Shown here piece after piece: positions 8,484 through 17,212 of a stretch of 60,328 bases of DNA. How positions within the stretch are numbered: the stretch's first letter is position 1; every line of letters begins with the position of its first letter. The position numbers and the translations under genes were made by a program. Source of the stretch: Holophagaceae bacterium. Lineage in GTDB: Bacteria; Acidobacteriota; Holophagae; Holophagales; Holophagaceae. Location: contig JANYLR010000019.1 of assembly GCA_025363715.1 (NCBI GenBank), positions 1 through 60,328 on the forward strand. Reading direction: 5' to 3'. Below the pieces are notes generated by a model. That model did not search any database. It was given only the letters and a program-made list of their open reading frames with translations, and had not been told where the DNA came from.

Positions 8484-9407
8484 ATGACTGAACCCAACGA
8501 TGCTCAGCCCCAGGACGCCAGCCCCGACGGCCTGGTGGCCGATTTTCAGTCCCGGCGGGACCGGCTCGACCAGCGGTTGGTGAGCCTGGAGCAGCTCATC
8601 ACCGAGCTGCGGCAGGAACTCCAGGGGGATTCCCAGGCCAGCCTGCACCGACTTGCCGATGCGGCCCGGGACATGGCCAATGGGCAGGTCTACCAGAAGA
8701 TCGATATCGAGGCCAAGGGAGAGCTGGGGGCGCTGGTCTCCAGCATCAACCAGACCCTCATGAACCTCCAGCAGCTGGACGCTTCGGTGAAGCACCAGAG
8801 CACCCAGGTTCCAGAGCTCGCCTCCCAGCTGGATGCCATCACTTCGGACACGGAGGAGGCCACCCAGAGCGTCATGAACCGCCTGGATGCCTTGATGGCG
8901 GCCTCGGATGACGCCGCTAGGGCCCTCCAAGCCTGCCAGGACGGGATCGGGCGGCACAACGAACACCAGGCCACGCTCCACGCCGCCATCGCGGAATTTC
9001 TCGATCGGGCCGCTGCCGGCGTGGATCAGAACGCCCTGGCCCAGGAGGTGCTCGAGTACCTGTTCGCTCACCAGGTGGCTGCTCCGGCGGTCGAGGTGGA
9101 TCTGGCCCCGACCAAGGTTCTGCTCCAGAAGGTCAGCGACGAAGCATTCGAAATCCTGAACATCCTCCAGTTCCAGGACATCACCCGGCAGAAGATCGAA
9201 AAGGTGGTCACCCTTCTCAAACAATTCCAGGGCGGCCTGACCCGGCTCCTGGTGATCTTCAACATCCACAGCGGGGTGCTGGGCGGCGAGGGATTCGCCG
9301 AAAGGAAGGTGGCCACCCAGGATCACATCTTCGAAACCAGCCTGGAGGCCGACAGCAAGAAGGACAGCGTCGACGACATCATCGCCCAGTTCAAGAAGGG
9401 CAATTAG
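8484..9407 (+). CDS. CheZ-like phosphatase with an N-terminal HAMP-like segment
   Basis: A 307-residue soluble, mostly helical protein. Residues about 54-97 (LADAARDMANGQ, then GELGALVSSINQTL) look like a HAMP signalling segment but without flanking membrane helices. Residues 229-241 contain QFQDITRQKIEKV, matching the CheZ active-site helix; Asp232 and Gln236 align with E. coli Asp143 and Gln147. The C-terminal DSVDDIIAQF (294-303) matches the CheZ tail that binds phospho-CheY. Likely job: dephosphorylating a receiver, perhaps the one at 7227. TGGAG at 8474-8478 fixes the start. No other chemotaxis genes are nearby. Confidence 0.8.
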   Translation: MTEPNDAQPQDASPDGLVADFQSRRDRLDQRLVSLEQLITELRQELQGDSQASLHRLADAARDMANGQVYQKIDIEAKGELGALVSSINQTLMNLQQLDASVKHQSTQVPELASQLDAITSDTEEATQSVMNRLDALMAASDDAARALQACQDGIGRHNEHQATLHAAIAEFLDRAAAGVDQNALAQEVLEYLFAHQVAAPAVEVDLAPTKVLLQKVSDEAFEILNILQFQDITRQKIEKVVTLLKQFQGGLTRLLVIFNIHSGVLGGEGFAERKVATQDHIFETSLEADSKKDSVDDIIAQFKKGN

Positions 9408-9425
9408 AGCGCCCTGCCCTCTGGA

Positions 9426-10112
9426 TCAGACCAGAGTGATGGCCAGTTCCCCCAGACCTTCGATGCCACAGCGGACCCGATCCCCGCGAACGAGGGCACC
9501 AACGCCAGCCGGGGTGCCGGTGTAGATGAGGTCCCCGGGCGCCAGCGCGACGAACCCCGAGATATGGGCGAGTACCTCCGGCACACTCCAGATCATATCG
9601 ACCAGGTCACCCCGCTGCTTTTCCACGCCGTTCACCGTCAGCCAGATGGCTCCCCGAGCCAAGTGCCCACAGGTGGAGGCGGGGGTGATGGACGCGATTG
9701 GCGCGGATTCATCGAACCCCTTGGCGGTATCCCAGGGCTGTCCCTTGTCCTTGGCTTTCGCCTGGAGGTCGCGGCGCGTGAGGTCGATGCCTACGGCATA
9801 GCCGTAGACGTGTTCCAGTGCCTGGGAAACGGAAATGTCACGGCCCCCCTTGGATAGCGCTACCACCAGCTCCACCTCATGGTGCAGATTGGCGGTGGCA
9901 GGGGGGTAGTGGACCGGGCCCCCGCCTGGGACCACCACGTCCTGGGGCTTTCCGAAGAAGAAGGGGGGCTCGCGCTCGGGATCCATGCCCATTTCCCTGG
10001 CATGGTCCGCGTAATTGCGTCCCACGCAGTAGATGCGGCGCACCGGGAAGGCCGCTGCGCATCCAAGGACCGGAACCAGCGAGACGGCGGGAAGGGGAAC
10101 GACTGTTTCCAT
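9426..10112 (-). CDS. Fumarylacetoacetate hydrolase family protein
   Basis: A 228-residue FAH-fold enzyme, related to YcgM/acylpyruvases and 2-hydroxyhepta-2,4-diene-1,7-dioate isomerases. Typical elements are IYCVGRNYADHAREMG, FFFGKP, HHEVELVVAL (metal-binding Glu residues), GYAVGIDLTRRDLQ, KGFDESAP and DLIYTGTPAGVG near the C-terminus. It acts on small oxo-acids with divalent metal help; the exact substrate is not readable. A GGAGG lies seven bases before the ATG at 10112. A longer frame reaching 10157 enters the repeat element and is not used. It lies downstream of xerC with repeat copy 2 between them. Confidence 0.88.
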   Translation of the reverse strand: METVVPLPAVSLVPVLGCAAAFPVRRIYCVGRNYADHAREMGMDPEREPPFFFGKPQDVVVPGGGPVHYPPATANLHHEVELVVALSKGGRDISVSQALEHVYGYAVGIDLTRRDLQAKAKDKGQPWDTAKGFDESAPIASITPASTCGHLARGAIWLTVNGVEKQRGDLVDMIWSVPEVLAHISGFVALAPGDLIYTGTPAGVGALVRGDRVRCGIEGLGELAITLV

Positions 10113-10135
10113 GAGCAACCTCCAGGGGGTCCTAA

Positions 10136-10405
10136 GAGTGCCTAACAAAACCCCCACGGGGTCGCGCGGGGGTCGCCGGGCGAGCGAGGCGAGGAACGCG
10201 AGTCAAAGCGTAGCGGGTACTACGCGCGACGAGCGTGACGCTGCATCGCGATGCCCGCCGGCCCTCGCCCGGAGGGATAAAGCCGGGCAGGCGCTCCGCG
10301 GCGTCAGGTCCCTTGAACAACGAACCACGTTGCCCTGCGGGCCCTTCCTTGCGGTGCATCCTGCCTGGCTTCATCGCGGCCTCGTCGGGGTTTTGTTAGG
10401 CACTC
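10136..10405. repeat. Dispersed inverted-repeat element, copy 2 (270 bp)
   Basis: The ends are a perfect 19-bp inverted repeat, gagtgcctaacaaaacccc and its complement. The interior shares long blocks with copy 1 at 133-517, in the same orientation, but lacks about 115 internal bases. The inner sequence holds further short palindromes, including gcgtag / ctacgc around 10208-10225. The element fills the gap between xerC and the FAH gene, ending 4 bp from the xerC stop, so the FAH gene must be expressed through it or from a promoter within it. No reading frame inside looks coding. Confidence 0.88.
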
Positions 10406-10409
10406 TATG

Positions 10410-11330
10410 TCAGCTCTTGGCCCGGGGATGGGCCTTTTCGTAGGTCTTGGCCAGTTCCTCGAGCCCCAGGTGGGTATAGCGCTGGGTGGTGCTGAGGCTG
10501 GCATGGCCCAGCAGTTCCTGGATGGCCCTCAGGTCCATGCCACGATTCAGCAGGTGGGTAGCAAAGCTGTGCCGCAGGGCATGGGGGCTGACCCGGGACC
10601 GGATGGCCGCCGTCTCCAGGGTGGATCCCAGGAGGGTCCGCACGCTGGTGGCCGTGAGCCGTCCTCCCCGCTGATTGAGAAAAAGTGCGCGACTGGCGGG
10701 CAACGCCTTGGCCTCCAGGAAGGCCTGTCGGAACCGCAGGTAGCCCTCCAGAATCGCGGCGGCCTGGGCATGGAAGGGCACCAGCCGTTCCTTCCGTCCC
10801 TTGCCCAGCACCCGCAGGGTCCGCTCTTCCACGTACAGATCCTGGAGATCCAGACCCACCAGTTCGGACACCCGCAATCCCGAGGCATAGAGCAGTTCCA
10901 GCAGGCAGGCGAGCCGGGAGGTGGGGAAGTCGACCGCCGGCTCAAGGTTGAGCAGGGCCTGGCTCTCGCCCTCCGTGAGGAAGGCCGGCAGGCGCTTCAC
11001 CTGCCTGGGATTCCGCAGGCCCGAGGCGGGATTCTTCGCGATCCGCTGGGTCTCCCATAGCCACTTGAAAAAACCGCGGGTGGTGGACAGGATGCGGGCC
11101 TGGCTGGCCGGATCCAGCCCCCGATCCCCGAGCTCCAGGGCGAAACCTCGCAGGGTCCGGGGGCTCACCTCCCAGGATGCCCATCGGATTCGCAGGGCAT
11201 GGTCGAGCAGCTTTCCGAGGTCGCCGGCCTGGGCCCTCGCCGTGTGCGGAGAGACGCCCCTGGCACGCTGTTCCAGGTGAAAGGCCTGGACGACCTCGCC
11301 CAGTGGCAGCTCGCCCTTCCCTGTTACCAT
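10410..11330 (-). CDS. xerC: Tyrosine recombinase XerC
   Basis: A 306-residue tyrosine recombinase. Residues 8-95 form the SAM-like DNA-binding domain and 113-300 the catalytic domain. The catalytic set is complete: Arg153 (SGLRVSEL), Lys177 (GKGRKER), His250 and Arg253 (HALRHSFATHLL), His276 (LLGHASLSTTQRYTH) and Tyr285. Length and lack of extra insertions fit the chromosome-dimer-resolving XerC rather than an integron integrase. It is divergent from the acyl-CoA synthetase with a 32-bp gap. Its stop lies 4 bp from repeat copy 2, whose ends resemble recombination half-sites; a functional link is speculative. Confidence 0.92.
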   Translation of the reverse strand: MVTGKGELPLGEVVQAFHLEQRARGVSPHTARAQAGDLGKLLDHALRIRWASWEVSPRTLRGFALELGDRGLDPASQARILSTTRGFFKWLWETQRIAKNPASGLRNPRQVKRLPAFLTEGESQALLNLEPAVDFPTSRLACLLELLYASGLRVSELVGLDLQDLYVEERTLRVLGKGRKERLVPFHAQAAAILEGYLRFRQAFLEAKALPASRALFLNQRGGRLTATSVRTLLGSTLETAAIRSRVSPHALRHSFATHLLNRGMDLRAIQELLGHASLSTTQRYTHLGLEELAKTYEKAHPRAKS

Positions 11331-11362
11331 TCGATCACATCCCCTGATTGTCTGGAGTCATT

Positions 11363-13186
11363 GTGGCGCAGCCCATCGAAACCATTGCCCAGCTTTTCTA
11401 CCGGGCGGCCGAATTCGATCTGCCCGATGCCCTCGCCGCCAAGCGGGACGGCGTCTATGAACCCATCTCCCACCGAGACGTGGTGGCCAAGGTCGAGCGA
11501 CTGGCCCTGGCCATGTCCACCCGCGGCCTGAAGCCTGGGGATCATGTGGCCATCATGTCTGAGAACCGTCCGGAATGGGCCATCCTGGATCTCGCCTGTG
11601 CCCTCCAGGGCCTTCCGGACGTCACCGTCTACGCCACCTTGAACGATGCCCAGGCCGCCTACATCCTCAAGGACAGCCAGTCCCACTGGGTCATCTGCTC
11701 GGACCGGAGCCAGCTGGACAAGGTGCTGGCCCACTGGGACCAGCTGCCGGCCCTGCAGGTAGCCGTATTGATCGATGGCGAGCTGCCGACCGGCACCGGT
11801 CGGGGCCTCATCCTCTGGTCCACATTGCAGGACGAAGGGCTGGCCATGGAGGCCCGGCGTCCAGAGGTCCGGGGCTGGGGCGATCAGCGCAAGTCCACAG
11901 ACGTCCTTACCCTCATCTACACCTCCGGCACCACCGCAGACCCCAAGGGGGCCGTACTCACCCACGGCAACCTGGTATCCAACGTCCTGTCCTCCCTGGA
12001 GGCCGTGAACATGGAGCCAGGCCACCGCTGCCTGAGCTTCCTGCCCCTGACCCACATCTTCGAGCGCATGGCCGGCCAGTTCCTCATGCTCCACATCGGG
12101 GCCGCGATCTACTATGCCGAAAGCGTCGCCACCGTGGCCGCGGACATGCTGGTGGTCCAGCCCACGGTCCTGGCCTCGGTGCCGCGCATCTATGAGAAGG
12201 TCTATGGCCGCATCTACGACGGCGTGGCCTCGGCCAGCCTCGTCAAGCGGCTGATCTTCCACTGGTCCATGGTGGCCGGTCGGAAAGTGGTATCCCAGCT
12301 CTACCGTGGCGAAACCCTGAGCGGCTGGAGCGGGTTCTGCTACGGCATCGCCCGCAAGCTGGTGTTCGAGAAGATCCTGGCCCGGCTCGGCGGCAAGCTC
12401 AGGCTCGCCGTCAGCGGCGGCGCCCCCCTGGGCGGCAAGGTCATGGAGTTCTTCTGGATCGTGGGTGTGCCCATCCTGGAGGGCTATGGACTCACGGAAA
12501 CCAGCCCGGTCATCAGCATCAACCGCTACAAGGAAGTGCTGCCTGGCTGTGTGGGTCGGCCCCTGTACAAGGATTGGAATGGCCGGCCCTTCGTGAAGAT
12601 CGCCGTCGACGGCGAAATCCTCTGCCAGGGGCCCAATATCATGGTCGGCTACTGGAACAACGAGCTGGCTACCCAGGAGGCCATCGACTCGGAGGGCTAC
12701 TTCCACACCGGGGACATCGGCCACCAGGATGACCAGGGCCGCCTCTACATCACCGACCGGAAGAAGGAGCTCATCGTCACGAGCGGCGGGAAAAAAGTGG
12801 CCCCTCAGCCCATCGAGAACCACCTCAAGGAGGACAAGTACATCTCCCAGGCGGTCCTGATCGGCGATCAGCGGAACTTCATCACAGCCCTCATCGTCCC
12901 CAACTTCGACAGCCTGGTGCGCTGGGCGGGCTACAAGAAGATCCAGTTCAGCTCGCACGCCGAGCTCCTTCAGAATCCCCTGGTCTATGCCAAGGTCGGA
13001 AGCCGGGTGGAACGCGTCAATCAGAAATTGTCGAACTATGAACGCATCAAAAAGATGGTCCTCCTGGACCAGGAGATGACCCTGGAAGGTGGCCAGCTGA
13101 CGCCCTCCCTCAAGGTGAAACGTCGGGTGGTCAACCAGATGTACGCGGCCCAGATCGAGGGCATGTACGGCGAGATCAAGAGCTGA
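11363..13186 (+). CDS. Long-chain acyl-CoA synthetase (AMP-forming)
   Basis: This enzyme activates fatty acids to acyl-CoA through an acyl-adenylate. The 607-residue protein has the AMP-binding motif YTSGTTADPKGAVLTH near residues 190-205, then LPLTHIFER, GYGLTETSP and the hinge TGDIG...YITDRKKELIVTSGGKKV, with a C-terminal catalytic Lys region. It belongs to the FadD15-like bacterial group. A GGAG at 11354-11357 places the start at GTG 11363; a TTG at 11348 is in frame but worse placed. Confidence 0.93.
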   Translation: MAQPIETIAQLFYRAAEFDLPDALAAKRDGVYEPISHRDVVAKVERLALAMSTRGLKPGDHVAIMSENRPEWAILDLACALQGLPDVTVYATLNDAQAAYILKDSQSHWVICSDRSQLDKVLAHWDQLPALQVAVLIDGELPTGTGRGLILWSTLQDEGLAMEARRPEVRGWGDQRKSTDVLTLIYTSGTTADPKGAVLTHGNLVSNVLSSLEAVNMEPGHRCLSFLPLTHIFERMAGQFLMLHIGAAIYYAESVATVAADMLVVQPTVLASVPRIYEKVYGRIYDGVASASLVKRLIFHWSMVAGRKVVSQLYRGETLSGWSGFCYGIARKLVFEKILARLGGKLRLAVSGGAPLGGKVMEFFWIVGVPILEGYGLTETSPVISINRYKEVLPGCVGRPLYKDWNGRPFVKIAVDGEILCQGPNIMVGYWNNELATQEAIDSEGYFHTGDIGHQDDQGRLYITDRKKELIVTSGGKKVAPQPIENHLKEDKYISQAVLIGDQRNFITALIVPNFDSLVRWAGYKKIQFSSHAELLQNPLVYAKVGSRVERVNQKLSNYERIKKMVLLDQEMTLEGGQLTPSLKVKRRVVNQMYAAQIEGMYGEIKS

Positions 13187-13252
13187 CGCCCCATCTGCTC
13201 CAACCGCAGCTTCTGGTACTCTGACCATCCACCAGGACCTTGGAGGATCTTC

Positions 13253-13729
13253 ATGCGCATCGGCCTCGCCCTGCTCGTCTGCCTGGCTTCTTCCGCCTTT
13301 CAGGGCTGCAAGCCCCCCCAGGCCGGGGCGCCTTCTCCGGCCCCTTCGGCCCCTACTGCCCTGGCCGCGTTCCCTTCCTGGGTCACGACGCCCAGTGGGC
13401 TGGGCATCAAGGACATCCTTCCCGGGGAAGGGTCCATGCCCCGACCCGGCCAGACCTGTGTGGTGTATGCGAAAGGCTGGGTAGAGGAAGCAGGAACCCA
13501 GGGTGCCGTCATCCTGGATACCCGCAAGCGCGGCTTTCCCGACCTCTTCCCCCTCGGTGGGGGCCGGGTCATCCAGGGCTGGGAGGAGGGGTTGGCCACC
13601 ATGAAGAAGGGCGGCCGGCGCCTGCTCCGGGTGCCCCCCAGCCTGGGCTATTCCCCGCAGGAGATGGGCCGGGACATCCCCCCGGGATCCACACTCATTT
13701 TCGAGCTGGAACTCCTCGACATCCGATAA
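13253..13729 (+). CDS. FKBP-type peptidyl-prolyl isomerase lipoprotein
   Basis: A 158-residue exported protein that catalyses cis-trans proline isomerisation. A signal peptide ends at QGC with Cys19 as the lipidation site, followed by a proline- and alanine-rich linker to about residue 42. The FKBP domain has GQTCVVYAKGWV, VIQGWEEGLATMKKGGRR and GSTLIFELELLDI at the end. A GGAGG precedes the ATG by seven bases. It lies behind the acyl-CoA synthetase gene but with its own ribosome site. Confidence 0.9.
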   Translation: MRIGLALLVCLASSAFQGCKPPQAGAPSPAPSAPTALAAFPSWVTTPSGLGIKDILPGEGSMPRPGQTCVVYAKGWVEEAGTQGAVILDTRKRGFPDLFPLGGGRVIQGWEEGLATMKKGGRRLLRVPPSLGYSPQEMGRDIPPGSTLIFELELLDIR

Positions 13730-13758
13730 CCCTCTGCTCCTAGTCATTGAGGTGATGC

Positions 13759-15582
13759 CTGACCGCCACTCAGACTAAAAAGAAATCCCCGATTCATATC
13801 CAGCCCACCCGGCCGGAGAATTTCACATCGTCAAGAACCGACTTCAAAAACCTGATCCGGCCCTTCTTCACTGCCTGCATGATCATCGTCGTCACCGAGC
13901 TCACCATCATGGTGCTGCTGGAACCCCTGTTCGGGGCCAATCATCTCGCCATGGCCTTCGTGGATTCCGCGACCCTCATCTTCGTCTGCTCACCTTCGAT
14001 CTATTTCCTGCTCATCAAACCCATGGCCCGGAATCTCTTCGAAAAGGCCGAAGCGGAACGAAACCTGAAAGAGGTTCAAGAGACGAACCAATTCCTCCGG
14101 CTGGATGCGGAGTCCCGGATCAAGACCGAGGTCCTCGAACGAACCAAGGCCGATGCCCGCATCCAGTTCCAGGCCCGCATCCTGGCCGTGGTCCAGCAGG
14201 CGGTGGTGGCCACGGGCAAGGGCGGCATCATCCTCTATTGGAACCGGTTCGCGGAGTGGATGTTCGGCTGGACCGAGGATGAGGTCCGCAACCAGACTCT
14301 CGCGAAGGTGACGGGTTTCACCTCCGAAGCTGCCCGTACCGGCCTTTCGGGCTTCGGCGCGGTGAAGGGCTGGAGCGGCGAGGTCAAGGCCCTTCGCCGG
14401 GATGGTTCCTCCTTCCCCGCCTACCTGACCTGTTCCCCCATCTGGCGGGCGGACGGCTCCGTCGCCGGTTTTGTCTACACCTTCATCGACATCACGGACC
14501 GGAAATCTGCCGAGGCGGCCATCCGTGATTCCGAGGAGAAGTACAGCACCGTGGTGGAGAACTCCCCCACGGGGATCTTCATCTACCGGAACGGGCGCCT
14601 CGAATTCGCCAATCAGCGCTTCTTCCAGATGGTGGGCCGCCCTGATTCTGATCTGGTTGGAATGGATGTGGCCGAGATCATCCACCCGGAAGACTGGTCC
14701 ATGGTACGGGAGCTGTGGCGGCGGCGTCTGGCCGGCACGGGGGCCACCCAAGACTATGAATGCCGAATTCTCAACTCTGCCGGCGAGATCCGCTGGATCA
14801 GTGGCAGGACGGCGCTCATCCGCTACGGCGGCCAGATGGCGCTGCTCGGGAATATCCAGGACATCACCGAGCGTCACAAGGCCGAGCAGGCGCTACGGGA
14901 CTCCCGCGAAACCCTCCACCGCCTCTCTGCCCGGCTCATGTCCGCCCAGGAAAGCGAGCGCCAGCGCGTGGCCAGGGAACTGCACGACAGCATCGGGCAA
15001 TCCCTCAGCGCCGTGAAGTTCATGGTGGAGCGAGCCCTCGATGAACAGGAGCAATCCGGCGTGGATAGCCAGCAGGGCAAGACCCTTCGTGCCGTGGTCC
15101 CGGTGATCCAGGCCTCCGTTGAAGAAGTTCGCCGCATTTCCATGGCCCTGCGCCCCACCACCCTGGATGATCTCGGTCTGCTGGCCACCATTGCCTGGTT
15201 TACCCGCGAATTCCAGATTACCTACCCCCATATGGAGGTGGACCGACTGATCGAAGTGGAGGAATTCGAGGTCCCGGAGAGCCTCAAGACGAACATCTTC
15301 CGCATCCTCCAGGAGGCCATGAACAACGCCGCCAAGTACAGCGAAGCCTCCCGAATCACCGTGGCGCTCAGGCAGGTTCTGGGCGACCTCCAACTCATGG
15401 TGGGGGACAACGGCGTGGGCTTCAATCTAAGCGAGCCACGCCGGCATGCCTCCGGTGGTGGCTTCGGACTGGCCTCCATGCGGGAACGCGCGGAACTGTT
15501 CGGCGGCTCCCTGATCCTCACATCCTCGCCCGACGAAGGCACCATGGTCGTTGCCCGCTGGTCCTTGTCGGACAGACCCTAG
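13759..15582 (+). CDS. Membrane-associated PAS sensor histidine kinase (NarX/DesK type)
   Basis: An N-terminal hydrophobic region carries two membrane helices (about residues 36-85), then two PAS domains (VATGKGGIILYWNRFAEWMFGW and ENSPTGIFIYRNGRLEFANQ). A HisKA_3 box follows with the phospho-His in RVARELHDSIGQSL, and a C-terminal ATPase with NNAAKYSEASR and DNGVGF. The first ATG, at 13879, falls inside the first membrane helix. The frame is open back to 13756, and a CTG at 13759 has GAGG at 13749-13752 six bases before it, so a CTG start is proposed. Its partner is the convergent NarL-type regulator, whose stop overlaps this one by 3 bp. Confidence 0.85.
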   Translation: MTATQTKKKSPIHIQPTRPENFTSSRTDFKNLIRPFFTACMIIVVTELTIMVLLEPLFGANHLAMAFVDSATLIFVCSPSIYFLLIKPMARNLFEKAEAERNLKEVQETNQFLRLDAESRIKTEVLERTKADARIQFQARILAVVQQAVVATGKGGIILYWNRFAEWMFGWTEDEVRNQTLAKVTGFTSEAARTGLSGFGAVKGWSGEVKALRRDGSSFPAYLTCSPIWRADGSVAGFVYTFIDITDRKSAEAAIRDSEEKYSTVVENSPTGIFIYRNGRLEFANQRFFQMVGRPDSDLVGMDVAEIIHPEDWSMVRELWRRRLAGTGATQDYECRILNSAGEIRWISGRTALIRYGGQMALLGNIQDITERHKAEQALRDSRETLHRLSARLMSAQESERQRVARELHDSIGQSLSAVKFMVERALDEQEQSGVDSQQGKTLRAVVPVIQASVEEVRRISMALRPTTLDDLGLLATIAWFTREFQITYPHMEVDRLIEVEEFEVPESLKTNIFRILQEAMNNAAKYSEASRITVALRQVLGDLQLMVGDNGVGFNLSEPRRHASGGGFGLASMRERAELFGGSLILTSSPDEGTMVVARWSLSDRP

Positions 15583-16241
15583 TTCGCCACCAGCCCCTTC
15601 TCGATGGCATAGGCCGTCAAGGCGGAGACGGAATGCAGGTTCAGGCGCTCCATCAGATTGGCCCGGTGCTTCTCCACAGTCTTGGGGCTGATACAAAGGT
15701 ACTCGGCAATGTCCTTGGTCCGGTAGCCCTCGGCAATGAGCTTCAGGACTTCCCGCTCCCGGCTGGAAAGGTCGTCAAACCCGGGCCGGAGCGATATGCC
15801 GTCCTTGGAGCCGAGGTACCCGGACACAACAGTGGTCGCGATGGCAGGGCTGAGGTAGCGTTCCCCGTTCAATACGCTCCGCACGGCCAGCGTCAGCTCG
15901 GCTGCCGAGGAATCCTTCAACACGTACCCATCCGCTCCGGCCTGCAGGGCCGTGAACACGTAGTCCTCGGTCTTGTGGACCGTCAGCACCAGCACCTTGG
16001 TGTGAGGGCTGAGGCGCTTGATCTCTTTCAGGGCCTCCAGGCCATTGGACCGGGGCATGGAAAGATCCAGCAGCATCAGGTCGGGGTTCAGTTCCTCGGC
16101 GCATCGGACCGCCTCGCGGCCGTCGGTGGCTTCGCCCACCACTTCCAGATCGGGGCGAGTGGCAAGGAGGGCCTTCAGTCCTTCCCGGAGGATGGTGTGA
16201 TCCTCCGCGATGACCAGCCTGTGCTTTTGTTCGAGAACCAT
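15579..16241 (-). CDS. NarL/FixJ-family response regulator
   Basis: A 220-residue two-domain regulator. The receiver (about residues 7-120) has EDH, the phosphoacceptor Asp in LMLLDLSMPRSNG and Lys in YVLKDSSAAE. A LuxR-type helix-turn-helix follows, with LSSREREVLKLIAEGYRTKDIAEYLCISPKTVEKHRANLMERL at about residues 153-196. It is the probable target of the adjacent PAS kinase; the pair is convergent, which is less common than an operon. AAGGAG just before the ATG at 16241 favours that start; a GTG at 16253 is in frame. Target genes are unknown. Confidence 0.9.
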   Translation of the reverse strand: MVLEQKHRLVIAEDHTILREGLKALLATRPDLEVVGEATDGREAVRCAEELNPDLMLLDLSMPRSNGLEALKEIKRLSPHTKVLVLTVHKTEDYVFTALQAGADGYVLKDSSAAELTLAVRSVLNGERYLSPAIATTVVSGYLGSKDGISLRPGFDDLSSREREVLKLIAEGYRTKDIAEYLCISPKTVEKHRANLMERLNLHSVSALTAYAIEKGLVAN

Positions 16242-16472
16242 AGACTCCTTCACTGCGCCCGGCCCTGTCTCCCCAGCCTAGCGATGATGGAGCGCCCATG
16301 ACTAGGCTTTTCAAGGAAGCGAAGAGGATTTCCCACTCCTGCGACAGGGGTGGAAGCCCCAGGGCCGAGTCCCAGGGCAGATTCCCTGGCCCGATCCGAC
16401 GGCCCAAGCATCGCTCCAGCGTCCAGCGTCTGCCCCGTCCGGGTTGAAAATGGAAACGGATCCCTTCGGACC

Positions 16473-17006
16473 TCACCCGGGCCCGGTCGAAGGAGGCCGA
16501 GGAGCGTGTCCCTTGCTGCCCAGGTAGCGGCGCAGGGCCTGCTCGGTCTCCTGGAACTGCAGCCCAGAGTTCTTGGCGATCCTCATAGCCTCTTCCATGG
16601 GCAGCCCCTTGTCCAGCACCAGCCAGGAGCAGGCCACGGCGGAGGCGCGGTTGCCGTCGTTGCAGTGGATGATCACCTTGGTACCAGCCGGCAGTGCCTT
16701 CAGGAAGTTTCGGAGGAAGTCGAAATCCCCGGCTGGCGGGATCCTGGTGATGGCGTAGCGCATGTATTGGACGCCCATATCCTGCAGGCGGCTGGACTCG
16801 AGTTCAGTGTTCAGGTTGGGTTCGCCATCCCGCCGCAGGTCGATGACATAGGAAATGCGGTATTTCTTGATGGCCGCATAGGTATCGTCATCGGGCACGC
16901 CGCGGAGGACAAACACGCCTGAGCGCACCTCCACGGCGCCCGGAATATTGGAGGCCTGGGCCTGGATCACCAGGGCCGGAAGCAGGAGCAACAGAGTCCG
17001 TGACAT
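16473..17006 (-). CDS. Secreted tyrosine-phosphatase-like protein with a CX4R loop
   Basis: A 177-residue protein with a signal peptide ending IQAQA. The active-site loop reads VIIHCNDGNRASA, a Cys followed by four residues and Arg. Classical dual-specificity phosphatases have CX5R; CX4R occurs in DUF442/BLH-type phosphatases and rhodanese-like folds. Upstream segments (VFVLRGVPDDDTYAAIKKY, YVIDLRRDGEPN) fit the DSP-like fold. A GGAGGG supports the ATG at 17006; a longer upstream frame is not needed. It is predicted to be periplasmic, where a phosphatase or a sulfurtransferase-like role are both possible. Confidence 0.7.
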   Translation of the reverse strand: MSRTLLLLLPALVIQAQASNIPGAVEVRSGVFVLRGVPDDDTYAAIKKYRISYVIDLRRDGEPNLNTELESSRLQDMGVQYMRYAITRIPPAGDFDFLRNFLKALPAGTKVIIHCNDGNRASAVACSWLVLDKGLPMEEAMRIAKNSGLQFQETEQALRRYLGSKGHAPRPPSTGPG

Positions 17007-17212
17007 GGCACCCTCCGCGACATGGCCTGGGCCTACCAGGCAGGTCCGCGGAGACCACCAAAGGGGCCGCATGTTTGGGAGATCTGGCCCCCACGGGCGG
17101 GTCTCCACACCAATCAATGTAGGCAGCCAGGTGAGCTATGCAATACCCTGAGTCACGGGTATTTGGATGGAACATCAACCAAGTGGGTAGGCCGAAAATC
17201 AGGTTGTGGAAA

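Noticed and set aside
10136..11330. A complete chromosomal integron
   Set aside because: The recombinase is an ordinary XerC, only two repeat copies lie 10 kb apart, and the genes between them are not cassette-like. The attC likeness of the ends is kept only as a finding.
11324..13747. An 807-codon open frame on the minus strand across the acyl-CoA synthetase and FKBP genes
   Set aside because: It is antisense to two clear genes, has a low-complexity composition, and arises because high GC content removes stop codons. Similar long antisense frames at 51735-53585 (+), 40149-41612 (-) and 41482-42849 (-) were dropped for the same reason.
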